Source of the DNA: Psococerastis gibbosa
Taxonomy: Eukaryota; Arthropoda; Insecta; Psocodea; Psocidae
Reading direction: 5' to 3'
DNA: 64,000 bases
NCBI GenBank assembly: GCA_963971405.1
Contig: OZ020490.1
Span: 25,197,464-25,261,463 of the forward strand
Positions 1 to 10,600 of this stretch are shown piece after piece. The position numbers and the translations under genes are program-made. The notes beneath the pieces are model-generated. The model was not told the DNA's origin and did not search any database. It was given only the letters and a program-made list of their open reading frames with translations. Position 1 is the stretch's first letter. The number at the start of each line of letters is the position of its first letter.

Positions 1-970
1 ACTCACCAAAAATATGAATGTTTCATTGTATTAATTTCCCGCGCATTTTGCATTCATTTGTTGAAAACAATTGAATAAACCCCGGTATTATAATAATCCT
101 AAATCGCCATCATCGAGCTGCAACAAGGCTTAGGTATATTAATGGTTCCCCACCACTGATCATAATTCTTTGTTGAGGTCACACCCACATAACGCACCAG
201 TGCCTCCCCAGAGGGGCGCACCTGCAGCGAATTAAAGTCATTGGACGGTGAATCAGAGTCGTGGCTGAAAAAATGGTTTGCCAACCAATAATTTTACAAT
301 ATTACGCCTATTTACATGACGTCACTGGTTCACGGTTCAGCTCCTCATGTCGCCGGTGACCACCCCTAGCGACGATGGGTGTATTAATTGTTTTACGGTA
401 ATTCAAGCTAAACACTAATGAATGTATAAATGCATTGTATGTATTCCCAAGACAATATACAGCATATATGCTTATTACAATAGAATTGTTATCGCTGGGC
501 TTTAGAAGCCCGTACGCGATCAGTACCTGTTACATTGTTGTTGTTTTTTCTCAAATAAAAAATATTTTGTTTAAAAAAATATTAAAAATTATTAAATTTA
601 TATTATCTGAATAGGCTATGCTCTGTATTCTTTTAACCATTCTTTTACTTTTTTTCGGAATAATGTTCAATATTTGCTTTATTTCTTGTGGTAATTGGTT
701 ATAGTGTTTAATTCCTATATGGGTATTGTCTAAGCGCGCTATATTGTCAAGGTGGCAGCAGCGCTTTGATTATTCGCTTTTAGTTGTTAAGTTGCTACCA
801 CTGCTCTCTAGAGGAATGGATGCAATAACGTGCAATTTACAAGAAAAGCTCTAATTAATTCATAGATAGATTAATAGGGTAGGAGACACAGAGGTGCAAA
901 TAAAAAGGAGCATTTCTGCTAATTAAATTGGTGTGTCCCTGTTGCCTTCGTACAAAAAAAAACCGTAGTG
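1..970. other. No gene seen
   Basis: AT-rich. CCCCGGTATTATAATAATCC at 79-98 is a terminal scrap of the AGCCTGATCGAGG MITE family. Nothing else recognised. Confidence 0.6.
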
Positions 971-1196
971 TTTTTTTAAGGACTTAATGGACCCAGGCCC
1001 ATAGGTCCCTTGTCCAATGCCAACGACCCCATGGATTTCGGACATTATTTGTATTGTTTCCGTATGAATTTTTGGCCACTGGCAAACTGGTATACGTTCT
1101 CGATGTCAACCTATACAGGGACAAGCGATAATGGACAAGCTGAGACAAGCTTACCATTGACGCAATGAAACAGGCGAAGGCATGACTTAACCAAGT
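971..1196 (-). repeat. Repeat A (SINE-like), copy 1
   Basis: Read on the minus strand it runs from GGTTAAGTCATGCCTTCGCC to GGGCCTGGGTCCATTAAGTC. Copies share CAATGGTAAGCTTGTCTCAG and CCATGGGGTCGTTGGCATTG. Here it is joined directly to a copy of repeat B. Confidence 0.8.
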
Positions 1197-1376
1197 ACAA
1201 ATCGACTTCGATGTCCAGGTGGTAACGTGCTTGCACTTGTCCCGAGTCTTTACACGGCTTGCGATCGGAGACGTGTCGTAGCTCAACACGGGTACTAACC
1301 TAGCCTATAGAGGCGACTGAAGAGGTGAATCGGATACATTCATTAAATTGTTTGTAAGCAATTAATCTTTTGATTA
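1196..1376 (-). repeat. Repeat B (SINE-like), copy joined to repeat A
   Basis: On the minus strand: AATGAATGTATCCGATTCAC, CCCGTGTTGAGCTACGACAC, CCACCTGGACATCGAAGTCG. Other full copies are at 34818, 56785 and 55822 (inverted). Confidence 0.78.
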
Positions 1377-1786
1377 AAAAAAAAAAAAAAAAACGAGTCC
1401 GTAGTGCTGGTACTCTTAAAATAAAGCTGCCAAGTACGTACTCATCTAAGTTTCCTTCTCAATGGATTGTATTGCAACTAAATTCCAAATACAGAGTAAC
1501 AGCAGATGAAAAATTAAACTTGACGCGGAACTCATTAGTTTGTGTGAACCTTGTGAATGGCTTGACGACGGCAAATCAATATGAGAACGGTGCAAGGCTC
1601 AAGCTTTGGTACGGACAGGGCAATCACCTCACACAATTTCTTTGGAAAGCCTTGACAAAACGAGGGCGATAACTCCACGGAAATGCCGGTTATTACCTGA
1701 CACGATCGAAAATTTACTCGGCTCCCAAATTAGTCCGTTAATTTGTTTAAGTGCAATACATTTCGGATGCGTTCGCATAAAGTTTG
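1377..1786. other. A run and unassigned sequence
   Basis: Starts with an A run of about 18. A 100-codon open frame (1370-1672, plus) shows no recognisable motif and is probably chance. Confidence 0.5.
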
Positions 1787-2068
1787 TTAAGAGGACATGC
1801 TGCTTAGAAAATGAGCACCCCCAATTTTATTTACTTTTTATTTCTTTATTTAATTAACAAAGAAAGTCATTAAAGTAAAATTTCGCGTACGGTATTCTGC
1901 GATTTTTGGAAGAACTACAAAACCGACAAGTAAAAATAGCCGATTATATGATGCACGAAGTAGTCTTCTACAACTAAGAATTTTTAATAACTTGCTGAGT
2001 TAATTAAATAAAAAATGAGAAGTATTTAATTTTGGGGTCCCAATTTTCTACGTAGCATATCCTCTTAA
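1787..2068. mobile_element. MITE with TTAAGAGG termini, copy 1
   Basis: It runs from TTAAGAGGACATGCTGCTTAG to TACGTAGCATATCCTCTTAA. The interior is AT-rich, with the block ATGCACGAAGTAGTCTTCTA. Other copies share TIR and interior. Confidence 0.85.
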
Positions 2069-3403
2069 TACCGTATATCAGGGGTTCCCAAACGTTTTTG
2101 TCCGTGGACCGCTAGATAATTTTATGATTTTCCGTGGACCACCATGTCTGTGACAGGAAAATCGATAAATTCTAGGACCAAGGTCAAATAGCTTACTTAC
2201 CTACAATTACGTGATAATATATGATTAAATATTTTAGACTGGTATCATTTGGATTTTATAGTTCAGTGCCAAGATATACTGTATTTTATTTGAAATTTCC
2301 AATAACTCAGCTGTTTTATTGCCTTATTCCTTACTTTGACCCGTGGACCCCCTAATATGTGCCTGTGGACCTCCGGTGGTCCATGGACCACAGGTTGGGG
2401 TTGGGAGCCACTGCCTTATATGGTGCTGGTTAGCGTATAATATTGAAAGAACCTGTGCGAGTGAGCCCTTACATGCTTTCCTATTTACCAATTGCAATAG
2501 GCACCGTCATAGTTACATGGTAAATAATTGTCCCCGGGTTAAATATCGGCTACCTATACATTTTCCCTATCCTAAAGGAATGGATTGATGGTAGGCTATG
2601 CAATGCATTGGGATATTGTTTTGTTCAAAACCAAAACCTTGCTTTGGAAAGCACACTGTTTTGTTATGTTACCCTATTTAGCATGCCTGAAGTTAGAACG
2701 CATCGACAGAATTTTTTCTGGGGAAAAATGTTTTTTTCAGTAATATTTCATAAAAAATTAGTTTTTTTGTTTGGGGGATGCGACCTAGTGGGTTTAGTTT
2801 ACATTAATAAGTACTACAATATACGTGAATTTAAAAGAAATCGTCGAGCCGTTTTTAGACATTTTTCTAAAATAAGTTTTTTTGGGGGTTTTATAGGGAT
2901 AACCCCCCCCCCCCCCCCCCCCCCCGATTTCTTTAATTAATATTTAATGCCCATAAATATTCAAGAGCATAGATGGCTAATAATTCTATCAGTTTTAGGA
3001 TTGGAGGATTGGAAGACGAACTGTTTGGTAGGTTGCCTTATATAGGCCTAATTGTGTCAGAAAATGTAAAAATGTCAGTTTAGTCAAAATGTTATGTCAA
3101 AACTGCACGCGAGGCCGCTATTACCTGACTAACTGCTGTCGTGATCCCCAGCAAAAGCATACAACTTTCTCAAATAAAACTTGCAAGACAATCTTCTTAA
3201 AAGACTACTAAGTAAATTTTGAACGTATTTAATGCTGGACAATGTACGTTCTCTCACTGGTACCAGACCTCATATAGACGCTCCTAACTGAGTAAACGTG
3301 TATCGGAACATGAAAAAACAACACAATAATTGTAAGGTCGTAGACCTATAACAATTTTCCCTGTCCTAAAATAAATTAAAAAATATTTTTTTTTGTTGTA
3401 CAA
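2069..3403. other. Unassigned repeat-rich sequence
   Basis: Around 2080-2410 the phrase TCCGTGGACC recurs several times, including an inverted GGTGGTCCATGGACC near 2376. This suggests a fold-back element (about 2080-2415). From 2941 to 3403 nothing is recognised. Confidence 0.45.
2735..2940 (+). repeat. Fragment of the ~0.85 kb repeat, with a 23-C run
   Basis: ACTACAATATACGTGAATTT and AAAGAAATCGTCGAGCCGTT match 42030-42075. The run of 23 C at 2903-2925 replaces the short C/G block present in the other copies. Confidence 0.7.
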
Positions 3404-3760
3404 CGACTGCTTTCAGTATATCTGCTTTAAGCAACCCCGTCAGCTTGGCAGGGGGAGTGAGTCTGTTTATTAACTTGAGGCACCCTAAGTGCAGACTTCT
3501 TCACCTCGGGGAGAAGGGGGGGGGGGTTGACTGAAAGGGTTGATTTCTTGGCTATAGTGGATTCTTGGGGAACATAGTAAAGTCACAAGATTAATTCGTA
3601 GGTGACCAGGACGCGACACGCACTTAAAAGAATGACTGGTGGTCTCAAGGCGTTGTCATGTCCCACCAACCATGTTCCCCTGCCAACGCTGTGCACACTA
3701 CCAAGTTTGCTGCAGTTTGCGGTTTGTACAGGCCCTGTTCTAGTAAATAAAAATGTAACA
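3404..3760 (+). repeat. Repeat C (SINE-like), copy 1
   Basis: CTGCTTTAAGCAACCCCGTC, GGGGGAGTGAGTCTGTTTAT, GGTGACCAGGACGCGACACG and CAACGCTGTGCACACTACCA in this order, as in the other copies. Confidence 0.78.
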
Positions 3761-5177
3761 TACAACCAATCTTACATAATAATAACAAATCACATACAAC
3801 GAACAGTCAAAGTCTAATCCACATATTCCAAATCAGGATTTTACCTCTTCCTGTCTCATCAGCCATTCCTGAATGACTACTGCGCTTTCATTATCCGTTA
3901 TATTTACAGACAATGTTAAATAATTTTGAAGCCAATCGAAGCTAAAAACAGGCAAAATAAAGCATCAAAATTTTGAGGAACATTGCTTCTAAGATATGTG
4001 ATCTTATTGACAGCTCTACGATCGATAGTAGTGGCATTTGATTTTTTTGCACCTGTAAGTCTTTTCCCCCTAAGATTGTCTCTTAAGCCTTCAAAAATAT
4101 TTTAATATGATCTCTTGACATTCGCTATAGAAATAGTCAACGTCAAACTTTTTTTCTGTAAAGTTGTTTGACCCCTAAACAACCCAGGGACAAAATAATT
4201 CGTCGCTTTTTTTATGAAGAGTTACATCTGCAAAAAATCAAAATTTTTTATTGCACTAAAATATTTTTATTTTTTTTATATTTTTAATTGGTAAAACTGT
4301 TACATCTCTAAAAAATTTATTAACGTACTAGGAAGCGATAAAGTTTAAACTTGGCCTCAAATCATGCCCAGTTGAAGCCGAAGACAGTTGCAGTTGCCAT
4401 TAGGTCAGGGGTTAAGAAACATCCAGCGGAGTAGTACGTAAAAACTTGTAAGTAAACTGTTACATCTTCGGAAACACCACTAAGACTTGGCGGATTATAA
4501 GCAAATTTTGGTACAATGAACCTATAATTTTGGTACAAACGAGTTGCAACGTGCATTACAACATTGACATTTGCCCGTTTTTTTTTTTGGGGGGGGGGGG
4601 GTGTTACAACTTGTTTTAGAAATTATTTGCTGGAAAGATAACAATGCTAAGTATTTTATTTGGAAACAAAAATGGGTTAGATAAGTGCAAAACTGGGTGG
4701 GAAATAAAATAAAACAACATCCAAAAAACTTTAAAACGCTCTTCTGAAAAATTACGTTTTTGGAGATGTAACACTTCATAAAATAGAGCGACGATATACA
4801 TAAAAACTGTAATTGTGTAAAATAATGAGACTTACCATGGTTTAGCGAAGTTTGGGTAATGAACACGAACGCTCTGCTAGTCGGGCGAAGCAACGAACTG
4901 AGGCCGAGCGGTGTCCGTGCCGTGTTTAAGTACTCTCGCACTCCGCAGTACCGTACTTCGCGAGCCAGCAGACTTAAAGGGGCGGATTTCTGGAGGGGAG
5001 CTGACACTAATTCTTCGCGCTTCTCTTAAATTATGCACTTTACTAAAACACGCACATCGCACATTTTATTACTTTTTAAACATCACTTCACTCATGACCA
5101 GGGACGTTTAACTCAAATTGTCGAACTGTCTACTTCGTTCTATACTTCTATCTTAGGGAGAAGTAAGAACGCATTGA
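3761..5177. other. No gene seen
   Basis: AT-rich with T and A tracts and a G run near 4589. Around 4480-4780 the phrase TGTTACATC recurs. The 161-codon minus frame at 4522-5007 has no recognisable domain and crosses homopolymers, so it is not called. Confidence 0.55.
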
Positions 5178-5412
5178 CTCGTATCTGTACTTGGTTAAGT
5201 CATGCTTTCGCCTGTTTTAGTGCGTCAATAGTAAGCTTGTCTCAGCTTGTCCACTATCGCTTGTAGCCGGTGTAGGATGACATCGAGAACGCATACCAGT
5301 TGGCCAAAAATGTATACGGAAACAATACAAATAATTTCCGAAATCCATGGGGTCGTTGGCATTGGACCTATGGGCCACTATAAGTAGGCCTGGGTCCATA
5401 AAAAGTCCTTAA
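5178..5412 (+). repeat. Repeat A, copy 2
   Basis: From CTCGTATCTGTACTTGGTTA to GGGTCCATAAAAAGTCCTTA, full length with the tail. Confidence 0.82.
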
Positions 5413-5992
5413 AGAGGATCAGAATAAGAACGAATTGATCCACAGTAAATTAATTATTAATATATTAATCATTAACTTACTGTGGATCATTGTGTTCTTA
5501 CTGCACCCTAAGATGTTCCCAAAGTTCCACGATGTCAAGGAAACTCTCACATTACTTCGTTTTACGCGGGAACCGCTGTGATTGGCCACTGGCCCACGGC
5601 ACGAGAAAATTAAAATAAATATATAACAAAAATAACGCACATATTATGGTGTTCAGTGCTCATGTCTAATGAAAAGAAGCACTTACTGTACTGTAGTGCC
5701 GCCAATCTTATTGAAGATATTACTTAAAGGTTAATCGGTTACTCACTACGCGTTTTTTTGTACGAAGTCAAATTTCTCATGTAATACCAATCATAGGGCC
5801 ATAAATGAAAGAAGAAGAACGGCTCCTCCATATTTTGATACATCGTACTTAGCCGGCATTAACACTGTCTGGCCATAAGGCGTAGACTAACATAACATGG
5901 TAACATTTCTTCACGTTATGAAAAACTGTTGCCACGGAGATAGTGCTGGCTACACACTATACACAATATGATATAAATATAATACTATTCAC

Positions 5993-6855
5993 AATGTCAG
6001 TGTTATCGAGCTATCTCTAGTTAAGTGTGTTATATCAAGTTAAGGTAACACTCGAGGAACCCGGTAACCAAACTAATCAGCGTAACCGATATTAGAGGAT
6101 ATGGGTAAAACTGGGCTCTAATTTCGGTTTCTTCAACCAAAGTTAATTTAATGTCAGTGTTATATATACCATATAATACTACAATGTATTGAATAAAGCA
6201 TTGCGTTTATGCAATCAAGTAAGCTCACAGACCTGTTTGGTTAGATAGTTGTGCTAACCTGTCTAGCAACACGAATCATGTCAATTTGAGCATAAGTAGA
6301 GGATTTGGCGATTACTGAACTTGTCGGGGCTTGTGGTCCAGCGGTTAAGACGACCGGTTAGGCTAATCAGCGTGTTATCGAAACGTACTTCTGAGTAGGT
6401 GAAACAGTATTATTTAGGTTTAGATAGCGCTGCGATCGACAGTTGTTTGACCGCCACCATATTTGTTTATGTCGGTTGATTTGAAAAATGTGTTTAGAGT
6501 TTTGTAATATTTAAATTTATTTAGCTTAAAGAATTCGAGGTATCCGGTTTTCTTTAAAATATCACAAAACCATGCGTATTTTATAGGGAGGTGGATTTTT
6601 TCGATTTAGCATTTTAACTCACCCCGAGGTTCACTCACGATTGTGTGTGTTAACTTGGATAGGCGCCCATTCCACATACGTCAATCGTCAATGAAAAATT
6701 GAAAAATGACGTTTTAGCAGACATTAAAGACATACTAAAAATTCTGCTACCACGTCAATTTACGTCATTTTTCAATTTTTCATTGACGATTGACGTATGT
6801 GGAATGGGCGCCATAGCACTTCTAACTAGATAACTCGATAACACCGACATTGTGA
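5993..6855. mobile_element. Element with TIR ACAATGTC(A/G)GTGTTATCGAG, interrupted by a MITE
   Basis: The left end ACAATGTCAGTGTTATCGAG (5993 on) is inverted at about 6830-6855. The interior holds GTTATATCAAGTTAAG and CCGGTAACCAAACTAATCAGCG. A second, partial copy of the same end and interior lies at about 47155-47262. The 151 bp MITE at 6662-6812 sits inside, so it arrived later. Confidence 0.6.
6662..6812. mobile_element. Palindromic MITE, GGCG-CCC-ATTCC termini, copy 1
   Basis: A 151 bp near-perfect palindrome with terminal GGCGCCCATTCC at both ends. The arms contain ACGTCAATCGTCAATG and the centre TAGCAGACATTAAAGAC. It is flanked by ATA on both sides, a 3 bp target duplication as made by PIF/Harbinger-type transposases. 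It is nested in another element (5993-6855). Confidence 0.9.
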
Positions 6856-7149
6856 AGACCCTTACTATGTCTTAAAAGTAGCTGAACTCCTGAGTAATCC
6901 CTCATGGTCTCAGAGGCGAAAATCCCTAACCTTTTTTCTTTAGTTTTAGAGTAGGGTAAATTGTTATAGGTCTCCATGTGGGGCTTTACAATTATTGTAT
7001 TTAATTTGTTCTATATTTAATACATTCATTCATTTATTCATTCACGTGGTGAAGATGGATGCGCGGAATGGCAACTGAATAGATAGGGGACAGAGTTTGA
7101 GCCGGAATAAGCGAAAAACATAGTCTTCTCCGTGCAGGGCTAGGACTAG

Positions 7150-7262
7150 GATTGGGTATCTAGCCTCGAACTCAATGAAGAGTCAAGCAGCCCCTAGGGT
7201 GACTCAAGTCAATAAACTGAGTCACTCCCCCCACCAGCTAATGCTGGGAAGCAGGCATTGGA
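7150..7262 (-). repeat. Repeat C, partial, downstream of PPOX
   Basis: CTGAGTCACTCCCCCCACCA and GGAAGCAGGCATTGG are the inverted 5' part of repeat C. It lies about 230 bp beyond the PPOX stop codon. Confidence 0.65.
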
Positions 7263-7492
7263 AAAACGAAACGATAATGTCATTTCTCTACAGCTGTGTA
7301 ACCTAAATAATTTCGGTTCCTTTTCACTTGACTTGACATGGGACATTCAATTCCATGCTAGACTTATTTTAGGACAATCTGTTGTACCATATTGTAATGT
7401 AGGGAAAAACAAAGAGCACAGCTTCAGTAATACGTCATTGTATAGGCAGAATAAAATCAAGTACCTATCATCACAGAGAGCACAGTTCAGAA

Positions 7493-7644
7493 TTATCTGG
7501 TTGTGAAACGATCCTCAACACCTTGTCTAGCCGATAAAATCACATCGTTGACTCCCACGCCGTCATAGGAAGCGCCAATCAGAGTAATGGGTAGTTTATG
7601 CTGTTTTATATACGAACGAATTCTATCAACACGAGCTTTGTGCC
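7493..7644 (-). CDS. PPOX: PPOX exon 6 with stop codon
   Basis: The last exon encodes residues 423-472 after a TTGCAG acceptor. It holds the C-terminal FAD-binding signature GASYDGVGVND and stops with TAA at 7493-7495. It is separated from exon 5 by about 1.9 kb of intron filled with MITEs. Confidence 0.93.
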
Positions 7645-10600
7645 CTGCAATACAAGCAAAGGAAAAAATATTTTATAAAAAAGACCATTGCACATTTTTG
7701 TAAAGTAGAAAATTACATTATTTTTAATGTTGACGAGCACACATGTAGTGGAGTGCAATTAGACAAAAAAAATGGCAAAACCTCGAAATCCAAAAAATTG
7801 AGAAGGGGCAAAATTTTTTTTTAACATTTTTCTATATTCTATTAAAAACACATTTTCAAAGTTTTTATAAATATTCATTGACTTGCCCTGAATTCCGAGG
7901 CTTTTCCATTTTTTCGACTTACGGCGCTCCACTAATACTCAATGTATCGATATTGGGAGACGTGATCTAAATGTTTTGATCTTCGGAACTATGTACGCCT
8001 AAGAGAAAAATGTATAGTCTCACCTCTCGAACGAGACCATAAACACTTCGCTACGACATTCACCGACCGAATGGCGCGCATGACAAAAAGAGGAAGTTAT
8101 GGGGCCACACCCTGTAGCTAAAAATTGAGAGCGGTGAATTTTTTTTTTTTTAACTTTTTTCTATATGCCACTAACACATTTTTAAATTTTTTATAAATAT
8201 TCATGGACTGTCCCTGGATTCCGAGATTTTTGTCTAATTGCACTCCACTAATGTGGTTTAAATGATTTAAGTTTTTACTAAGGTCCGGTACACACGGATG
8301 AAAACCCACTGAAAACTTTCTTATGTGAGGAAATGGGATCGGTGAATGGTTGGTGTTAAACCACAGTCTACTTAGAATATTTCTATGAGCTAACGTTTTT
8401 TGGGCGTGCCGAGGGCGTGCACCTCCGTGCGGTAGGTTTGACGCCAGTTTCAGAATTCTGAAGTTGAATCTGGTATTCCAACTACCCATTTGCTACAATG
8501 ACAAATTCCTCAGCAAGTCACCGGCATGCGAATCGTCCGGGTGTACCGGGTATTAAGAGGATATGCTACGTTGAAAATGAGCAACCCAAAATTTGTTGTT
8601 TTTATTTACTTTTTATTTTTTTATTTAATTAACAAAGCAAGTCATTTAAGATTTGGCCCATGTAAGTTGTAGAAGACTGCTTCAGGCATCATGTAATAGG
8701 AAATATTAAATTTTTTGTACCTTAGTTCTTTCATAAATACCAGAACGGACTAAAATTACGCGTATTCTGGGATTTTTGGAAGAACTACAAAACCGAAAAG
8801 TAAAAATACCCGATTATATGATGCACGAAGTAGTCTTCTACAACTTAGATGAGCCAAATTTTTAATAACTTGCTGAGTTTATTAAATAAAAAATGAAAAG
8901 TATTTAATTTTGGAGTCTCAATTTTCTACGTGACACATCCTCGTAACACATTGACTGCCAGTCCAAATTATCTAAATTCCGGAAGAGCTCAATGTCCGAT
9001 ATTTTTGCGGACAGCATTTTTTTCGTAGGAGACCGCGTATACCTCACTAAAAGGTTGCGTCCACCAATTTTGTTGGATATTGCAGTGTTAAGCTTACGTT
9101 ATCTAAAAAGAGCGGACCACAATGAATAATGCGGGGTTTTTGGATGAAAATGGCGACTTTCCCAGCATGACCAACTTAACATGGGTGGCGCGCATTGAAA
9201 ATGTTCTGTCCGCTAAAATTGGCGGACACGGCAGTCAATGTGTTAAGAAGTGTGTGCTGAAGCTACATCAAAGTTCGTAATAATTGCAACATATAAGGCT
9301 CACCCTTTAAATAAAAATTAGGTCACGGCTGTGACCAATATCATAGTTACACTGCAATTAGGCGCTTATTCCACCGACGTCAATAGTTCACTATTGACGT
9401 GTTTGACGTGGTAGCAGACATTAAAGACAGTTTAAAAAACATCTGCTACCACGTCAAACACGCCAATAGTGAACTATTGACGTCGGTGGAATAAGCGCCT
9501 AAAAAATGTAGCTTTCAATATTTCTTTACAATTCCAGATTACATGGCTAGGAATAAAGAAGCAATCTTACCTACTACATATTGAGGTATACAGTCACGCA
9601 AAATTGAGACCTTTACATCAGAAGGTGCGGCCGAAATGTTTAAAGCCTTTTGAACTTGTTGAGTAGCAATATCAGCTAAATCATTCGTACTCGGATTGGC
9701 GCCAAACAACGTGTTAAACCATGCTCCTCCCATCATTACAGTTAATACTGTTTTACCTTCCTGAAAGCAAAGCAATACATAACTATGTTTAACCAGCCAG
9801 GATAAAAAGTGGGGGGGGGGGGCATTGACAAAAGATCAGACCCAACTAGTTTAATACTGGGGGTTTCCAAACACTTTTCACTTTATTTGTTCAAAAGAAG
9901 TATACTAAAATGCTCCTGCTGTGAACTGTCAAGGCCCACCTCCCCCCTAGAAACAGCCAGTGGCTTTGAAGACTCGTTCTGGTACTTGGTTAAGTCAAGC
10001 TAACGAATGTTATAACATCAATGGTAGGCATGTCTCAGTTTGCTTGTCCACAGTCACTTGTAGTCGGTGTAGGTTGACATTGAGAACGTGAACCAGTTTG
10101 GACGGCACCGCCATATTCCAATGTGAGTAGTTGCTGTGCAGTATTCCTGTGGGACACATCCTTAGTGTTATCCACTTCCTTTTTCAGCTTTACTCCATCG
10201 ATTATTATTATCCCAAGTTTTCTGTCTGATTTTGTCGTTTCTAATTCTCTCATTTTACTATGTTTATAATTAAAATTATTATTCACCATAATAAATTACT
10301 ACTAACCTGAGGAAAGCAGCAGGTATCAAAAATAACTCCCAAAATCGGGAGTTTCTGATTAGGTGGAACCAAAAATCCGAAACCGTCTACTGGTAGAACA
10401 TTTCCGGCAAATTCTAAATTAACGACGCCAACAGTTACTGTTGGAATACTGGACAATTCTTCTATTAATAGACTATGTTCATTAGGTATCATTTTGGCAG
10501 CAGCTTGAGCGGGTAGACCACAGTATATATGTTCGGAAATTATTGACTCTCCATTTGCTATCACCTAAAAAAAATCGTGGACAAGATGTTGATAGCGGGG

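Noticed and set aside
4522-5007. 161-codon open frame on the minus strand
   Set aside because: No recognisable domain, crosses a G run, and composition is that of AT-rich spacer.
6330-6375. tRNA-like A-box GTGGTCCAGCGGTTAAGACG
   Set aside because: No B box at the right distance and no fold; left as part of the 5993-6855 element.
8118-8489. 123-codon frame in PPOX intron 5
   Set aside because: Includes A/T tracts and no protein motif; the intron position is well supported by the PPOX joins.
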